From the NCBI GenBank assembly GCA_051747745.1, contig JBNJGL010000006.1, positions 1 to 64,000 of the forward strand: a stretch of DNA of 64,000 nucleotides, in the 5' to 3' direction. The first letter of the stretch is position 1. Each line of letters starts with the position of its first letter. This stretch comes from QPJE01 sp051747745. Its GTDB lineage: Bacteria > Bacillota > Halanaerobiia > Halanaerobiales > Halanaerobiaceae. Shown here in pieces: positions 8,138 to 16,815 of the stretch. A program made the translations under genes and the position numbers. The notes below the pieces were generated by a model. It saw only the letters and a program-made list of their open reading frames with translations. It was not told the DNA's origin and did not search any database.

Positions 8138-9553
8138 TTGTTGAAAGAAAAATTTAATTTAAAAAAACTGTCCATATTACTATCTGTATTTTTAATTTCA
8201 GCAGTTATTTTTTATTATATATTCACCTTTAACTTTATTTATATTATTTTTTTTATTACAGCATCACTAATATTTTTTAATTATTTCTTTGATAACCTAT
8301 TGAACAGGATTAAAATTTTAAAAGATGAGATAAAAGAAAAAGATAAAAATATAATTGATTTAGAAGAAAATATAAAAAAGAAATTTAAAAAAGCTAGAGA
8401 TGTTCATCAGAGAATGCTGCCAAAAAAACTGCCTGATACCGGGGATATTATTATTAGTACTTATTATCGGCCTGCAGAATACATCGGTGGAGACTATTAT
8501 AATGTTATGGAGATTGATCATGAATCAATGAGTCCTTTTTTTGACCAGTATCTGGTTTATTATTTTGATGTTTCCGGACATGGAATCGACAGCACACTCT
8601 TATCTATTTTTATTAATGATACAATTGAAAGTTTTTTAAAACTGCGCCATAATCCTGGTGAAATGATTTCTCCTAAAGAACTTATGAATTATATAGATAA
8701 TGCTTATCAGGAAGAAGGTTTTCCTGATGACTATTTGGTTTGTATATTTTTAGGACTGCTGGATTTGAATAAAAACAGATTAAATTACTGTAGTACAGGG
8801 TTTCAGTATCCTATTTTTAAAATTGATGCAGGTAAAAAGGTAGAAAAAATTAAAACAGGTGGACTTCCGGTATCGTCTGCACTTGCTTTTGTAGATAAAA
8901 CACTTGAAGAAAAGGAAATGATTATCGATAAAAATTCTATGATTTTGCTAACAACTGATGGACTTTTAGAACAGGAGATCAATGGGAAAAGTTATTTTGA
9001 AGAGATAGATAAAATTTTAAATTCCTACAGCAGTTATCCGGCACCTTTAATGAAAGACATCATTTATGCTGATTTTTATAATTTTTCTGCTGAAAGCATG
9101 ATAAAAGATGATCTCACCTTTTTAATATTAAACAGGATGGAAAACAAAAGAAAAGAATGGAATTCAGCCAGGTCTGATTTATCAAATAGAACTATTTTAG
9201 AAGAAGTATTAAATTTTATGGAAGAAAGCTGTGAAAACCAGAAGAATTCTTCTTTTGATAAATTAAAGAATATAGTAAAGAGTATTTTATTGAAAGAAAA
9301 CAATTTTACAGTTTTACAAACTATAAATATAAAGGCCTACAATAATCCTGAATATTTAATTTTTAGTTTTGAAGATAAAAAAAATAATTTAAACTGGAAG
9401 CAGGCTGCTGGAAATAGTTTTGATGAATTTATAAAGATAAAAAATGAATTTGTTAGAAATGATTTTGAATTCAGAAATAATAAGGTTTACATAAGTTATA
9501 ATAATTTTTATAATAAAATATATTTTTTTATACCAAAATTAAAATCTAATTAA
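8138..9553 (+). CDS. Membrane-anchored SpoIIE/RsbU-family PP2C phosphatase
   Basis: The 471-residue protein has two N-terminal hydrophobic segments (about 12-50), a short lysine/glutamate coiled-coil linker, then a PP2C-type domain (about 95-335). Its metal-binding aspartates are visible in YIGGDYYNV, FDVSGHGIDS, LLTTDGLLEQ and DDLTFLIL. It should dephosphorylate a STAS antagonist and so switch a sigma factor or effector. About 130 residues at the C-terminus match nothing I recognise. The start is TTG 8138 or the adjacent TTG 8141, after AGGAGGA. It sits between two STAS genes. Confidence 0.85.
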   Translation: MLKEKFNLKKLSILLSVFLISAVIFYYIFTFNFIYIIFFITASLIFFNYFFDNLLNRIKILKDEIKEKDKNIIDLEENIKKKFKKARDVHQRMLPKKLPDTGDIIISTYYRPAEYIGGDYYNVMEIDHESMSPFFDQYLVYYFDVSGHGIDSTLLSIFINDTIESFLKLRHNPGEMISPKELMNYIDNAYQEEGFPDDYLVCIFLGLLDLNKNRLNYCSTGFQYPIFKIDAGKKVEKIKTGGLPVSSALAFVDKTLEEKEMIIDKNSMILLTTDGLLEQEINGKSYFEEIDKILNSYSSYPAPLMKDIIYADFYNFSAESMIKDDLTFLILNRMENKRKEWNSARSDLSNRTILEEVLNFMEESCENQKNSSFDKLKNIVKSILLKENNFTVLQTINIKAYNNPEYLIFSFEDKKNNLNWKQAAGNSFDEFIKIKNEFVRNDFEFRNNKVYISYNNFYNKIYFFIPKLKSN

Positions 9554-9578
9554 GAAATTAAAATAGTGAGGTGGCAAA

Positions 9579-9926
9579 ATGAAGGGAAAAAGAGTAGAAC
9601 TTCTTTTTGAACAGCAAACAGCAGTTTTAAAAATTTTTGTAGAAGTTAATTTTGAAAACTCAAATCCTATCAAAGAAAAGTCTAAAGAGCTGATATCTAA
9701 GAATAATGTAGAGAATTTAATTATTGACCTCAGTTCTGTTCCATATCTTGACAGTTCCGGTATTGGATTTGTACTTTCCATTTTCAAATTTATGAGGGAT
9801 AAAAAAGGTAAATTGATTTTGCTCAATCCCAATGACAAAGTTAAGCGGGTATTAGAAGTAACAAAAATTGATACGATAATTAAAATTTTTTATGAAAAAG
9901 AAAAGGCAGTTGAAGAATTATCCTAG
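9579..9926 (+). CDS. STAS-domain anti-anti-sigma factor, second copy
   Basis: The 115-residue STAS protein carries its phosphorylatable serine in VPYLDSSGIG (near residue 59). It differs clearly from the STAS protein at 7759-8070, so the block has two distinct antagonists for one visible kinase. ATG 9579 follows GTGAGGTGG. It is 25 bases after the phosphatase gene and 48 before the kinase gene, consistent with one operon encoding a complete switch. Confidence 0.87.
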   Translation: MKGKRVELLFEQQTAVLKIFVEVNFENSNPIKEKSKELISKNNVENLIIDLSSVPYLDSSGIGFVLSIFKFMRDKKGKLILLNPNDKVKRVLEVTKIDTIIKIFYEKEKAVEELS

Positions 9927-9974
9927 CATTTTATGCTGATAATTTGTATTTATAAAATTTGAGGTGCGTAGTAT

Positions 9975-10397
9975 ATGGTAAAACCAGCCTTTAAAAAACA
10001 GTTTTTAATAGGAGGCAGCACAGAATCAATTTCTGAAGTAATAGAGAATATTTTGCTGCTGCTTAAAGAAAAAAATCTGCAAATTGAGGATATGGATTTT
10101 CGTATTGAACTTGTTCTGCGGGAAATGATTGCAAATGCAGTTGAACACGGCTGCGATAAAAATAATGACTTCAGTCAAATTAAAATTAAACTGGAAATTA
10201 AAAAAAATCAAATCAGTATCAGTGTAAAGGATCAGGGAGACGGATTTGAGTGGCAAAAAAGAGATTTGGAGACTCTTCCAATTTTTGCTGAAAATGGCAG
10301 AGGTCTTATAATAATAAATAAAACAGCTGATAGAATTGAATTTAATGATTGCGGTAATAAAATAAAAGTTCATTTTGATTTTAGTGAAGTAGACTAA
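9975..10397 (+). CDS. RsbW/SpoIIAB-like serine kinase, anti-sigma factor
   Basis: A GHKL-fold ATPase of 140 residues. The N-box is VLREMIANAVEHG, followed by VKDQGDGFEW (G1) and NGRGLIIINKTADRIEF (G2). This family phosphorylates STAS partners and sequesters a sigma factor. No sigma factor gene is adjacent, so the final target may be encoded elsewhere or may not be a sigma factor. ATG 9975 follows GAGGTG. It closes the signalling operon. Confidence 0.87.
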   Translation: MVKPAFKKQFLIGGSTESISEVIENILLLLKEKNLQIEDMDFRIELVLREMIANAVEHGCDKNNDFSQIKIKLEIKKNQISISVKDQGDGFEWQKRDLETLPIFAENGRGLIIINKTADRIEFNDCGNKIKVHFDFSEVD

Positions 10398-10407
10398 AAA
10401 AAGTGAT

Positions 10408-10485
10408 AGAAGTTATAGTCTGCTAGCAAACCTCGTGGGCTTGCCCCGAGGAGGGTCAAAATTTTTTAAATACTATAATTTAAGA
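10408..10485 (+). ncRNA. Structured RNA or terminator between the RsbW-like gene and the chemoreceptor
   Basis: A stable inner hairpin CCTCG(T)GGG / CCC-CGAGG at about 10430-10452 is enclosed by a possible outer pairing of TTATAGT (10409-10415) with ACTATAA (10473-10479). A T-run lies just 3' of the inner hairpin. It may simply be the operon terminator; the outer pairing is unusual for one. I do not recognise a riboswitch class: the GCAAACC element recalls c-di-GMP-I aptamers but the rest of that consensus is absent. Confidence 0.4.
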
Positions 10486-10534
10486 CTGATAGTATACTTA
10501 TTAGATTAAAAATTATTTAATGGGAGGAATAATA

Positions 10535-12220
10535 TTGCTGAAAAAAATAAAAAGTTCAATGTTTGCAAAATTTGTACTGGCTTTCTTGGTAATTATTGTT
10601 TTATTTATCATTTCTAGTACAGTTGAATACTACTACAGCCATCTTGTTACAAATATTGATGATGAAATTGATGAAATGCAGGAACTTCAGCTGTTTTTAG
10701 CAAATCTCGAAATAGATCATCATCTCTGGATGATTAGTATTTATGATATGATTGCGGGAGGACCAGCTCCAGAGCTTGGAGACCACACAGAATGCAATCT
10801 AGGAAACTGGTATTATAACATGGAACCAGAAGATTATTATATTGAGCCATATAGAGCTATGGAAGAACCTCATCAGCATTTACATATGCACGGCCAGGAA
10901 GTTGTATCACTTTTTAAGTCCGGCCAGGAAGAAGAGGCTATTCAGCTGTTTCAGGAAGAAATTAAGCCTGATTTAAATGATGTGCGTCAGAACTTAGGAG
11001 AAATTATTGAACTGACTGATCAAGAAGTTAGTTCAATGATGGAAGAAAGGGAGGCTATTTCTAAAAGAGCTGATACTCTCTTTATTGCAGCAATTATAAT
11101 TACCACACTTCTGGCAGCACTTATAGCATGGATTCTTACAAAAACAACAGTAACACCAATTAATAAAATAAGCAGTCAGGCCGAAAAAATTGCAGCTGGT
11201 GATTTGACACAAAAAGTGTCCAGTAAAAAAACAGACGAAATTGGAAGCCTTGTAGCTTCTTTTAATAAAATGATAGACACTTTGAAAGATTTAATTTCCA
11301 GTATCAATGATAATTCTGATGCGGTTGTAACTGCTGCCGGGGAGCTTAATATTGTTTCTGAAGAGACAGGTAGAAGTTCTGAAGAAATAGCCCACAGTAT
11401 TACTGAAGTTGCACAGGGCAGTGAAGATATTGGAAGAGAAATTGCAAATATGAAAAATGCTGCTGTACAGCTCGATAATGAGGGGGAAACTCTAAAAGAA
11501 AATGCTGAACAGAGCCTAAAGGTTGCAGATCGTTCTTCCCAGACAGCCAGTGAGGGTCAAAAAGCTATTCAGGAGGCTATAAATCAGCTTGACACTGTCA
11601 GTGAAACAGTTAATTTTGCCACTCAGGCAATTGAAAAGCTTGGTAAGAGATCCAGAGAAATAGGTGAAATGGTTGATATGATTGAAGGGATATCTTCTCA
11701 AACCAATTTACTGGCTCTCAATGCCGCCATTGAGGCTGCGAGGGCAGGAGAAAAGGGAAGAGGTTTTGCTGTTGTTGCAGAAGAAGTAAGAGAGCTGGCT
11801 GAAGAATCTTCTGAAGTAACAACCCAGATTACCAGTCTGATTGAGGATATACAGTCTGAGACAACTGCTACTGTAAATTCTATGGATACAAATATTGAGG
11901 AAGTAGAAAAACAGATTTCTATTATTAATAAAGCTGGAGATTCTCTAAATAAAATGGTTGAAGCTTCGAATAATACCAGAGATAAAGTTAATGAGATGAA
12001 GAAATTTGCCAGTAAACTGGATGATATTATTGATATAATAAATCATTCGGTTGATTCGGTCGGCAGTGCGATAGAAAACAATTCAGCAAGTGCTGAAGAA
12101 GTATCAGCTCTGGCAGAAGAACAGAGTGCAACTGTTGAGCAGATATCTGCTTCTGCAGATGAAATGGAAAATATGGCCCAGCATTTAAAATCACTTATAG
12201 AGAAGTTTAAATTAGAATAA
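10535..12220 (+). CDS. Methyl-accepting chemotaxis protein with extracytoplasmic CZB-like zinc-binding domain
   Basis: Transmembrane chemoreceptor of 561 residues. TM1 is at about 12-31 and TM2 at about 182-202, followed by HAMP (about 205-257). The signalling domain's hairpin tip is GISSQTNLLALNAAIEAARAGEKGRGFAVVAEEVRELAE. The sensory region between the membrane spans has H62/H63, C87 in the ECNLGNWY motif and a His cluster at 113-119. This is the 3His/1Cys pattern of the CZB domain, usually placed at the cytoplasmic C-terminus. The start is TTG 10535, seven bases after GGGAGG at 10522-10527. No che genes adjoin it. Confidence 0.85.
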   Translation: MLKKIKSSMFAKFVLAFLVIIVLFIISSTVEYYYSHLVTNIDDEIDEMQELQLFLANLEIDHHLWMISIYDMIAGGPAPELGDHTECNLGNWYYNMEPEDYYIEPYRAMEEPHQHLHMHGQEVVSLFKSGQEEEAIQLFQEEIKPDLNDVRQNLGEIIELTDQEVSSMMEEREAISKRADTLFIAAIIITTLLAALIAWILTKTTVTPINKISSQAEKIAAGDLTQKVSSKKTDEIGSLVASFNKMIDTLKDLISSINDNSDAVVTAAGELNIVSEETGRSSEEIAHSITEVAQGSEDIGREIANMKNAAVQLDNEGETLKENAEQSLKVADRSSQTASEGQKAIQEAINQLDTVSETVNFATQAIEKLGKRSREIGEMVDMIEGISSQTNLLALNAAIEAARAGEKGRGFAVVAEEVRELAEESSEVTTQITSLIEDIQSETTATVNSMDTNIEEVEKQISIINKAGDSLNKMVEASNNTRDKVNEMKKFASKLDDIIDIINHSVDSVGSAIENNSASAEEVSALAEEQSATVEQISASADEMENMAQHLKSLIEKFKLE

Positions 12221-12337
12221 TATGTTTATACAGCTCATATTTTGGCTGATATTTATGTTCAATCATAGATATAAAGCTGAGATATGGGCTGTTTTTTTAT
12301 TCCTGAGAAAAAGGATAGTATTTTTATCAAATATACG

Positions 12338-12366
12338 TTGACATTGATAATCGTTTTCATTATAAT
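12338..12366 (+). promoter_or_regulatory. feo promoter with partial Fur-box-like operator
   Basis: Perfect TTGACA (12338-12343) and TATAAT (12361-12366) with 17 bp between them. The spacer contains TGATAAT at 12345-12351 followed by an imperfect inverted half, resembling a Fur box between -35 and -10. Ferric-uptake control fits the downstream feoAB; the operator call is tentative. Confidence 0.7.
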
Positions 12367-12395
12367 AAATATAGAATACAGCAGGAGGTAAAAAG

Positions 12396-12623
12396 ATGAC
12401 CCTCGTAGATATTAAACATGGAGAAAAATTTATAATAGAAAAAATAAATGATAAAAATACCAGAATGCAGGCACTTCGTTTTGGAATAGGAGAAGGATCT
12501 GAAATAGAATGTGCGGGCATTCTTCCTGGAGGACCGGTAATTTTAAAGAAAAATCTGCAGGAAATTGCTGTTGGAAGAAAGATGGCAGAAAAAATATCTG
12601 TAAAACAGAAGGAAATGTTTTAA
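12396..12623 (+). CDS. feoA: Ferrous iron transport protein FeoA
   Basis: SH3-like cytosolic accessory of the FeoB Fe(II) transporter. The 75-residue product shows the FeoA pattern: ALRFGIGEGSEIECAG, then a PGGPVILKKN turn, then IAVGRKMAEKI. ATG 12396 follows GGAGG by eight bases. Its TAA overlaps the feoB ATG by one base, so translation is coupled. Confidence 0.9.
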   Translation: MTLVDIKHGEKFIIEKINDKNTRMQALRFGIGEGSEIECAGILPGGPVILKKNLQEIAVGRKMAEKISVKQKEMF

Positions 12624-14479
12624 TGGATCAGTGCAGTCAGATAAATATAGATAACAGTGTTGATGCTGATCCCAAAATTGTTCTTGCCGGTAATCCAAAT
12701 GTAGGTAAATCGATATTTTTTAATTACCTGACAGGAATATATGTAAGTGTTTCTAATTATCCCGGGACTACACTTGATATCAGCAGCGGTAAAATGGAGA
12801 ATTATACCGTATATGATACACCTGGTGTTTATGGAGTTGGATCCATAAATGATGAGGAGAGAGTCGCCAGGGATTTTATTATTTCTGCAGATATAATAAT
12901 TAATGTGGTAGATGCAAGTCATCTGGAAAGAGATCTATTTTTGACACAGCAGCTTATTGATATGGATAAAAGAGTTATTGTTGCTTTAAATATGATGGAT
13001 GAAGTGGAAAAAAATGATATTGAAATAGATATTACAACTCTGGAAAAAAAGCTGGGTGTTCCTGTTGTACCAACTGCAGCTGCTAAAGACAGAGGCCTGT
13101 TGGAATTGAAAGAAAAAATAGATTCAGCCTGTAGTGGTAATAAAATTTTTGCAGATGATAAAAATTTAAGACAATTATATAAAGACATAAGTAATGATAC
13201 TGACTCATCTGCAGAAGCTGTTATGCTTCTGGAAGAAGATGAGTCTATGATATGTAAATATGGGGATAATTATCCTGAATTAAGAGAAAAAATATATACA
13301 TTAAGAAGAAAAAAAGTAGACAATATCACTGCGGAAACTGTTCATTATAATTTAAAAGAAAATGGATTTGCCGCAAATCTTGCCAGATATATGGTTAAAC
13401 CTGTAACAGGAATTCCAATGCTGATTGTTCTTTTGTTTTTAATCTATCAATTTATTGGTGTTTTTGTTGCTCAGTATATTGTTGGATTTACTGAAGGATG
13501 GTTTTTTAAAGGACATTATGAACCTTTTGTCAGATCAATTATTTCATCTTCAGTAGGCCTTGATAATTTTCTGGGTAATCTGCTGGCTGGAGAATTTGGT
13601 GTTTTAACTATGTCAGCAACATATATTTTTGGACTTTTAATGCCACTTGTTGGGGGATTTTATTTAATGCTGTCAATTCTTGAAGATACAGGTTATCTGC
13701 CCAGAATTGCTGTTCTTGTTGATAGATTTCTGCAGAAGATTGGTCTAAATGGACGTGCGATAATACCAATGCTGCTTGGTTTTGGTTGTGTTACTATGGC
13801 TACTATTACCACCAGGCTGCTTGGTACAAATAGAGAACGAATCATTGCTATATTTCTGCTTGGACTGGCAATACCATGTTCCGCACAGCTGGGAGTGATT
13901 GCAGGTTTAATTGCAAAATTGGATCTGTTCTATGTTGTAGTTTATGTTCTCACTATTTTTATTATTTATGTACTTGCAGGTACATTTCTTAATAAGGTTT
14001 TACCAGGAGAATCAAGTGATTTGTTAATAGATTTACCTCCAATAAGACTTCCAAAACTGGTCAATGTTCTTAAAAAAACATATCAGCAGACAGCTGCATT
14101 TGTCAGAGAGGCTGGCCCGATTTTTGTTCTTGGTGCAGCTTTGATAACAGTTATGGAAGTTTCTGGATTTTTAAATGCAGTTACATCTTTTGCAAGACCG
14201 CTTATTACTGGCTGGCTGGGCCTTCCGGCAGAAACTACAACTGCTTTTATTATGGGAATAATTAGAAGAGATTTTGGTGCTGCTGGATTAACCTCAATTT
14301 CTCTTACATCAGCCCAGATTACAGTTTCTTTAATTACATTGACTTTATTTGTACCGTGTATTGCTGCAATGATGATAATGATTAAAGAGAGAAATCTAAA
14401 AGAAGCAGTATATATATGGTTTGGAAGCTGGATAACTGCTTTTGTTACAGGGGGAATAGTTAATTTTTTGATATTTTAA
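12623..14479 (+). CDS. feoB: Ferrous iron transporter FeoB
   Basis: Membrane Fe(II) permease with an N-terminal G-protein domain. Read from ATG 12623 it has 618 residues. G1 is GNPNVGKS at 23-30, G3 DTPG at 65-68 and G4 NMMD near 118, followed by a helical insertion and the Nramp-like transmembrane core with paired Gate motifs (GFGCVTMATITTR and the later FIMGIIRRDFGAAG). A longer open frame begins at 12509 inside feoA but has no ribosome site; AAGGA at 12609-12613 supports 12623. It is the second gene of an operon behind a putative Fur-controlled promoter. Confidence 0.95.
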   Translation: MDQCSQINIDNSVDADPKIVLAGNPNVGKSIFFNYLTGIYVSVSNYPGTTLDISSGKMENYTVYDTPGVYGVGSINDEERVARDFIISADIIINVVDASHLERDLFLTQQLIDMDKRVIVALNMMDEVEKNDIEIDITTLEKKLGVPVVPTAAAKDRGLLELKEKIDSACSGNKIFADDKNLRQLYKDISNDTDSSAEAVMLLEEDESMICKYGDNYPELREKIYTLRRKKVDNITAETVHYNLKENGFAANLARYMVKPVTGIPMLIVLLFLIYQFIGVFVAQYIVGFTEGWFFKGHYEPFVRSIISSSVGLDNFLGNLLAGEFGVLTMSATYIFGLLMPLVGGFYLMLSILEDTGYLPRIAVLVDRFLQKIGLNGRAIIPMLLGFGCVTMATITTRLLGTNRERIIAIFLLGLAIPCSAQLGVIAGLIAKLDLFYVVVYVLTIFIIYVLAGTFLNKVLPGESSDLLIDLPPIRLPKLVNVLKKTYQQTAAFVREAGPIFVLGAALITVMEVSGFLNAVTSFARPLITGWLGLPAETTTAFIMGIIRRDFGAAGLTSISLTSAQITVSLITLTLFVPCIAAMMIMIKERNLKEAVYIWFGSWITAFVTGGIVNFLIF

Positions 14480-14538
14480 AACCTGTTATAATTGCTGGGA
14501 TTTACATTATCTGAGCAAATTAATTAAGGAGTATAGTT

Positions 14539-14700
14539 ATGAAAAACTGCAGCATCGAAAATGATAAATTAAGGCAGGAAATTACCTGTCCAACCTGTGG
14601 ATTGAAAATAAAGGAATCTAAAACTTTAAAATGTCCGCGGTGTAATAGTTTTTTATTTCCTAAATGTTCTGATTGTAATAAGTGCAGTTTATTTAATTGA
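14539..14700 (+). CDS. Small FeoB-associated zinc-ribbon protein
   Basis: A 53-residue gene starting at ATG 14539 after AAGGAG. The product contains CPTC, CPRC and a final CSDCNKC cluster, enough cysteines for one or two zinc or iron sites. Small Cys-rich proteins directly after feoB are common in anaerobic Firmicutes and are thought to aid iron transport; that role is inferred from position only. It is 59 bases downstream of feoB on the same strand. Confidence 0.75.
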   Translation: MKNCSIENDKLRQEITCPTCGLKIKESKTLKCPRCNSFLFPKCSDCNKCSLFN

Positions 14701-14745
14701 TTTTTCTTTACAGCCAAAGTATAATATATTTAGTGAGGTGAGAAC

Positions 14746-15213
14746 ATGAAAGAATTTGCCAAAGTGCTAAAAAATGAAAATAACAAAAGTCTTGTTAGAA
14801 TAGAAAGAATTTCAGCCTGCAGTAAATGTAATAAACAGTGTCTGCTTGGCGAGCAGAGTCATGAAATTGAAGAAATGGAAGTGCTGGTTGATGACCCGAT
14901 TGGAGTAAAACCTGGAGAAACCGTAATACTGGAAATGGAAGCACAACCTATTTTATTTGCTTCTATGATTGTTTATCTTGTTCCAATTATTTCGCTTATT
15001 ATGGGATACTTTGCAGGGATATCACTGTTTTCTGGATTTATCGTTAATGAAGAAATTGCGGGTATATTGGGATCAGTTGTATCTTTTCCTCTGTCATTTT
15101 TGATATTAAGACTTTTTGATTTAAAAGCAAGTTCAAATAACCGCTATCATCCAAAAATAACAGAAATAGTTAATGGTGATACTTTTAATTTTAATGAACA
15201 GTGTGAAGTTTAA
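14746..15213 (+). CDS. RseC/MucC-family membrane protein (SoxR-reducing system type)
   Basis: The 155-residue protein has an N-terminal Cys-rich region (CSKCNKQC, residues 25-32), a soluble beta segment and two transmembrane helices (about 67-90 and 98-122). This is the RseC layout. Family members sit with Rnf/Rsx electron-transport genes and act in reduction of SoxR or in redox signalling. No rnf genes are present here; instead it follows feoAB. ATG 14746 follows GTGAGGTGAG. Function in this setting is unknown. Confidence 0.75.
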   Translation: MKEFAKVLKNENNKSLVRIERISACSKCNKQCLLGEQSHEIEEMEVLVDDPIGVKPGETVILEMEAQPILFASMIVYLVPIISLIMGYFAGISLFSGFIVNEEIAGILGSVVSFPLSFLILRLFDLKASSNNRYHPKITEIVNGDTFNFNEQCEV

Positions 15214-15351
15214 TATTTTGTCTTTTAAATAAAGTATAGAGTTTTTGATTTTTAGACATCATTCGATTTCTTGATAAAGAAAAATAAAATAAGAAGATAA
15301 GCACCTATAAATAGGAAAATTTAGAGGTAGAAAATTGAGAAGGTGAATTTA

Positions 15352-16725
15352 GTGGCAGCAGAAGAAAAGGGACTTAAAAAGGCAGTTATAAATGATGATT
15401 TTTCAGCGAAAAAAATGATATTAAAACTTGCCTGGCCAGTTATAGCAGAACAGTCACTTGCAACTATTACACATATAGTGGATATGATGATGGTGGGTCG
15501 TCTCGGTGCTTCTTCTGTGACAGCAATTGGGTTAACAATGCAGCCTTTGTTTTTTTCTACTGCACTTGCTTCTGCACTTGGAGTTGGGACAACTGCATTA
15601 GTATCCAGATTTGTTGGTTCTAATAATGCAAAAAAAGCAGGAAATGTTCTGCAGCAGTCAATTTTAATGGCAGGGGTAATAAGCCTTTTAATTGCTGCTT
15701 TTTTTTATATAACTGCCCCGAATATACTTTCACTTATGGGTGCAGATCAGGAAGTAAATATACTTGGAACTGGTTATTTTAGAATAATGATGCCTGGATA
15801 TGTATTTATGGTAATTGGATTTATAATAACTGCTGCTCTGCGGGGAGCTGGAGAAACAAAGCTGCCCATGAAGGTAAATATAGTGGTCAATATTATAAAT
15901 GTACTGGGAAATTATCTGCTTATTTTTGGGAACTTTGGTTTTCCAAAACTGGGTTTAAATGGAGCTGCAATTTCTACGACTTTTGCCAGAGCTGGTGGAG
16001 GTGTAATTTTTTTTATTATAGCACTATCTTCTTTGAGCTCTATTAAGATGGAATTTGATAAATTCTTTAAATTAGATTTTAGCCTTCTGAAGAGAATTTT
16101 GAAAATTGGTATTCCCACTGCTATGGAAGAATCAGTTAGGCGGTTTGCTCAGCTTCTTTTTGTTAGAGTGATTTCTTCTCTTGGAACTACAGCTTTTGCC
16201 TCACATCAGATTGCTATCAATGCAGAATCTATTTCTTATATGCCTGGATTTGGTATAGCAGTTGCTGCAACTACTCTTGTCGGTCAAAATCTGGGAGCAG
16301 ATAATCCGGATGGAGCTGAAGAAGGTACATATGAAGCATGGAAGATAGGTTCAATAATAATGGGATTTATGGCAGTAATATTTCTGTTTTTTCCCGAATA
16401 TCTGGTAAGACTTTATACAGATGATCCGGATATTATTAAACTGGCATCAATTAACCTCAGAATAGTCGCTTTTTCACAGATCCCAATGGGAACACATTTT
16501 ATTTTTGCAGGAGCTCTGAGAGGAGCAGGTGATACTAAAGCAGTATTTTACAGTACTGCTGTTTCCAGCTGGATTTTCCGCCTGGTTTTAGGTTATATTT
16601 TAGTTCACCCTCTGGGAATGGGTCTCAAAGGTGGCTGGATTGCAATGGTTGTTGATTGGATTATGAGGGGAAGTTATGTTGTTTATCGATTTAGAGGTGG
16701 CAGCTGGAAATTTATTGATGTTTAA
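15352..16725 (+). CDS. MATE-family multidrug/cation efflux transporter
   Basis: The 457-residue integral membrane protein has about twelve transmembrane segments in two homologous halves. The MATE signature is visible as LAWPVIAEQSLATITHIVDMMMVG near the N-terminus and the paired RGAGETKLPM and RGAGDTKAVF segments that mark the two halves. It exports organic compounds in exchange for Na+ or H+; the substrate cannot be predicted. The start is GTG 15352, six bases after GAAGGTG; a GTG at 15343 is possible but lies on that ribosome site. It is a stand-alone gene. Confidence 0.88.
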   Translation: MAAEEKGLKKAVINDDFSAKKMILKLAWPVIAEQSLATITHIVDMMMVGRLGASSVTAIGLTMQPLFFSTALASALGVGTTALVSRFVGSNNAKKAGNVLQQSILMAGVISLLIAAFFYITAPNILSLMGADQEVNILGTGYFRIMMPGYVFMVIGFIITAALRGAGETKLPMKVNIVVNIINVLGNYLLIFGNFGFPKLGLNGAAISTTFARAGGGVIFFIIALSSLSSIKMEFDKFFKLDFSLLKRILKIGIPTAMEESVRRFAQLLFVRVISSLGTTAFASHQIAINAESISYMPGFGIAVAATTLVGQNLGADNPDGAEEGTYEAWKIGSIIMGFMAVIFLFFPEYLVRLYTDDPDIIKLASINLRIVAFSQIPMGTHFIFAGALRGAGDTKAVFYSTAVSSWIFRLVLGYILVHPLGMGLKGGWIAMVVDWIMRGSYVVYRFRGGSWKFIDV

Positions 16726-16815
16726 TTTTATATTTCAGTTTATTAAAATTTGTAGACACATCAAAATTTAGTTTTAAAATAAAACTGTAATTCAGCTTAT
16801 TAAAGGGAGGTCAAT

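Noticed and set aside
10408..10485. c-di-GMP-I riboswitch before the chemoreceptor
   Set aside because: A GCAAACC string is present, but the tetraloop-receptor, ACGCAAAGCC-type segment and P1 consensus are missing.
12509..12622. Extended FeoB N-terminus from 12509
   Set aside because: It lies wholly in feoA in another frame and has no ribosome site; the ATG at 12623 does.
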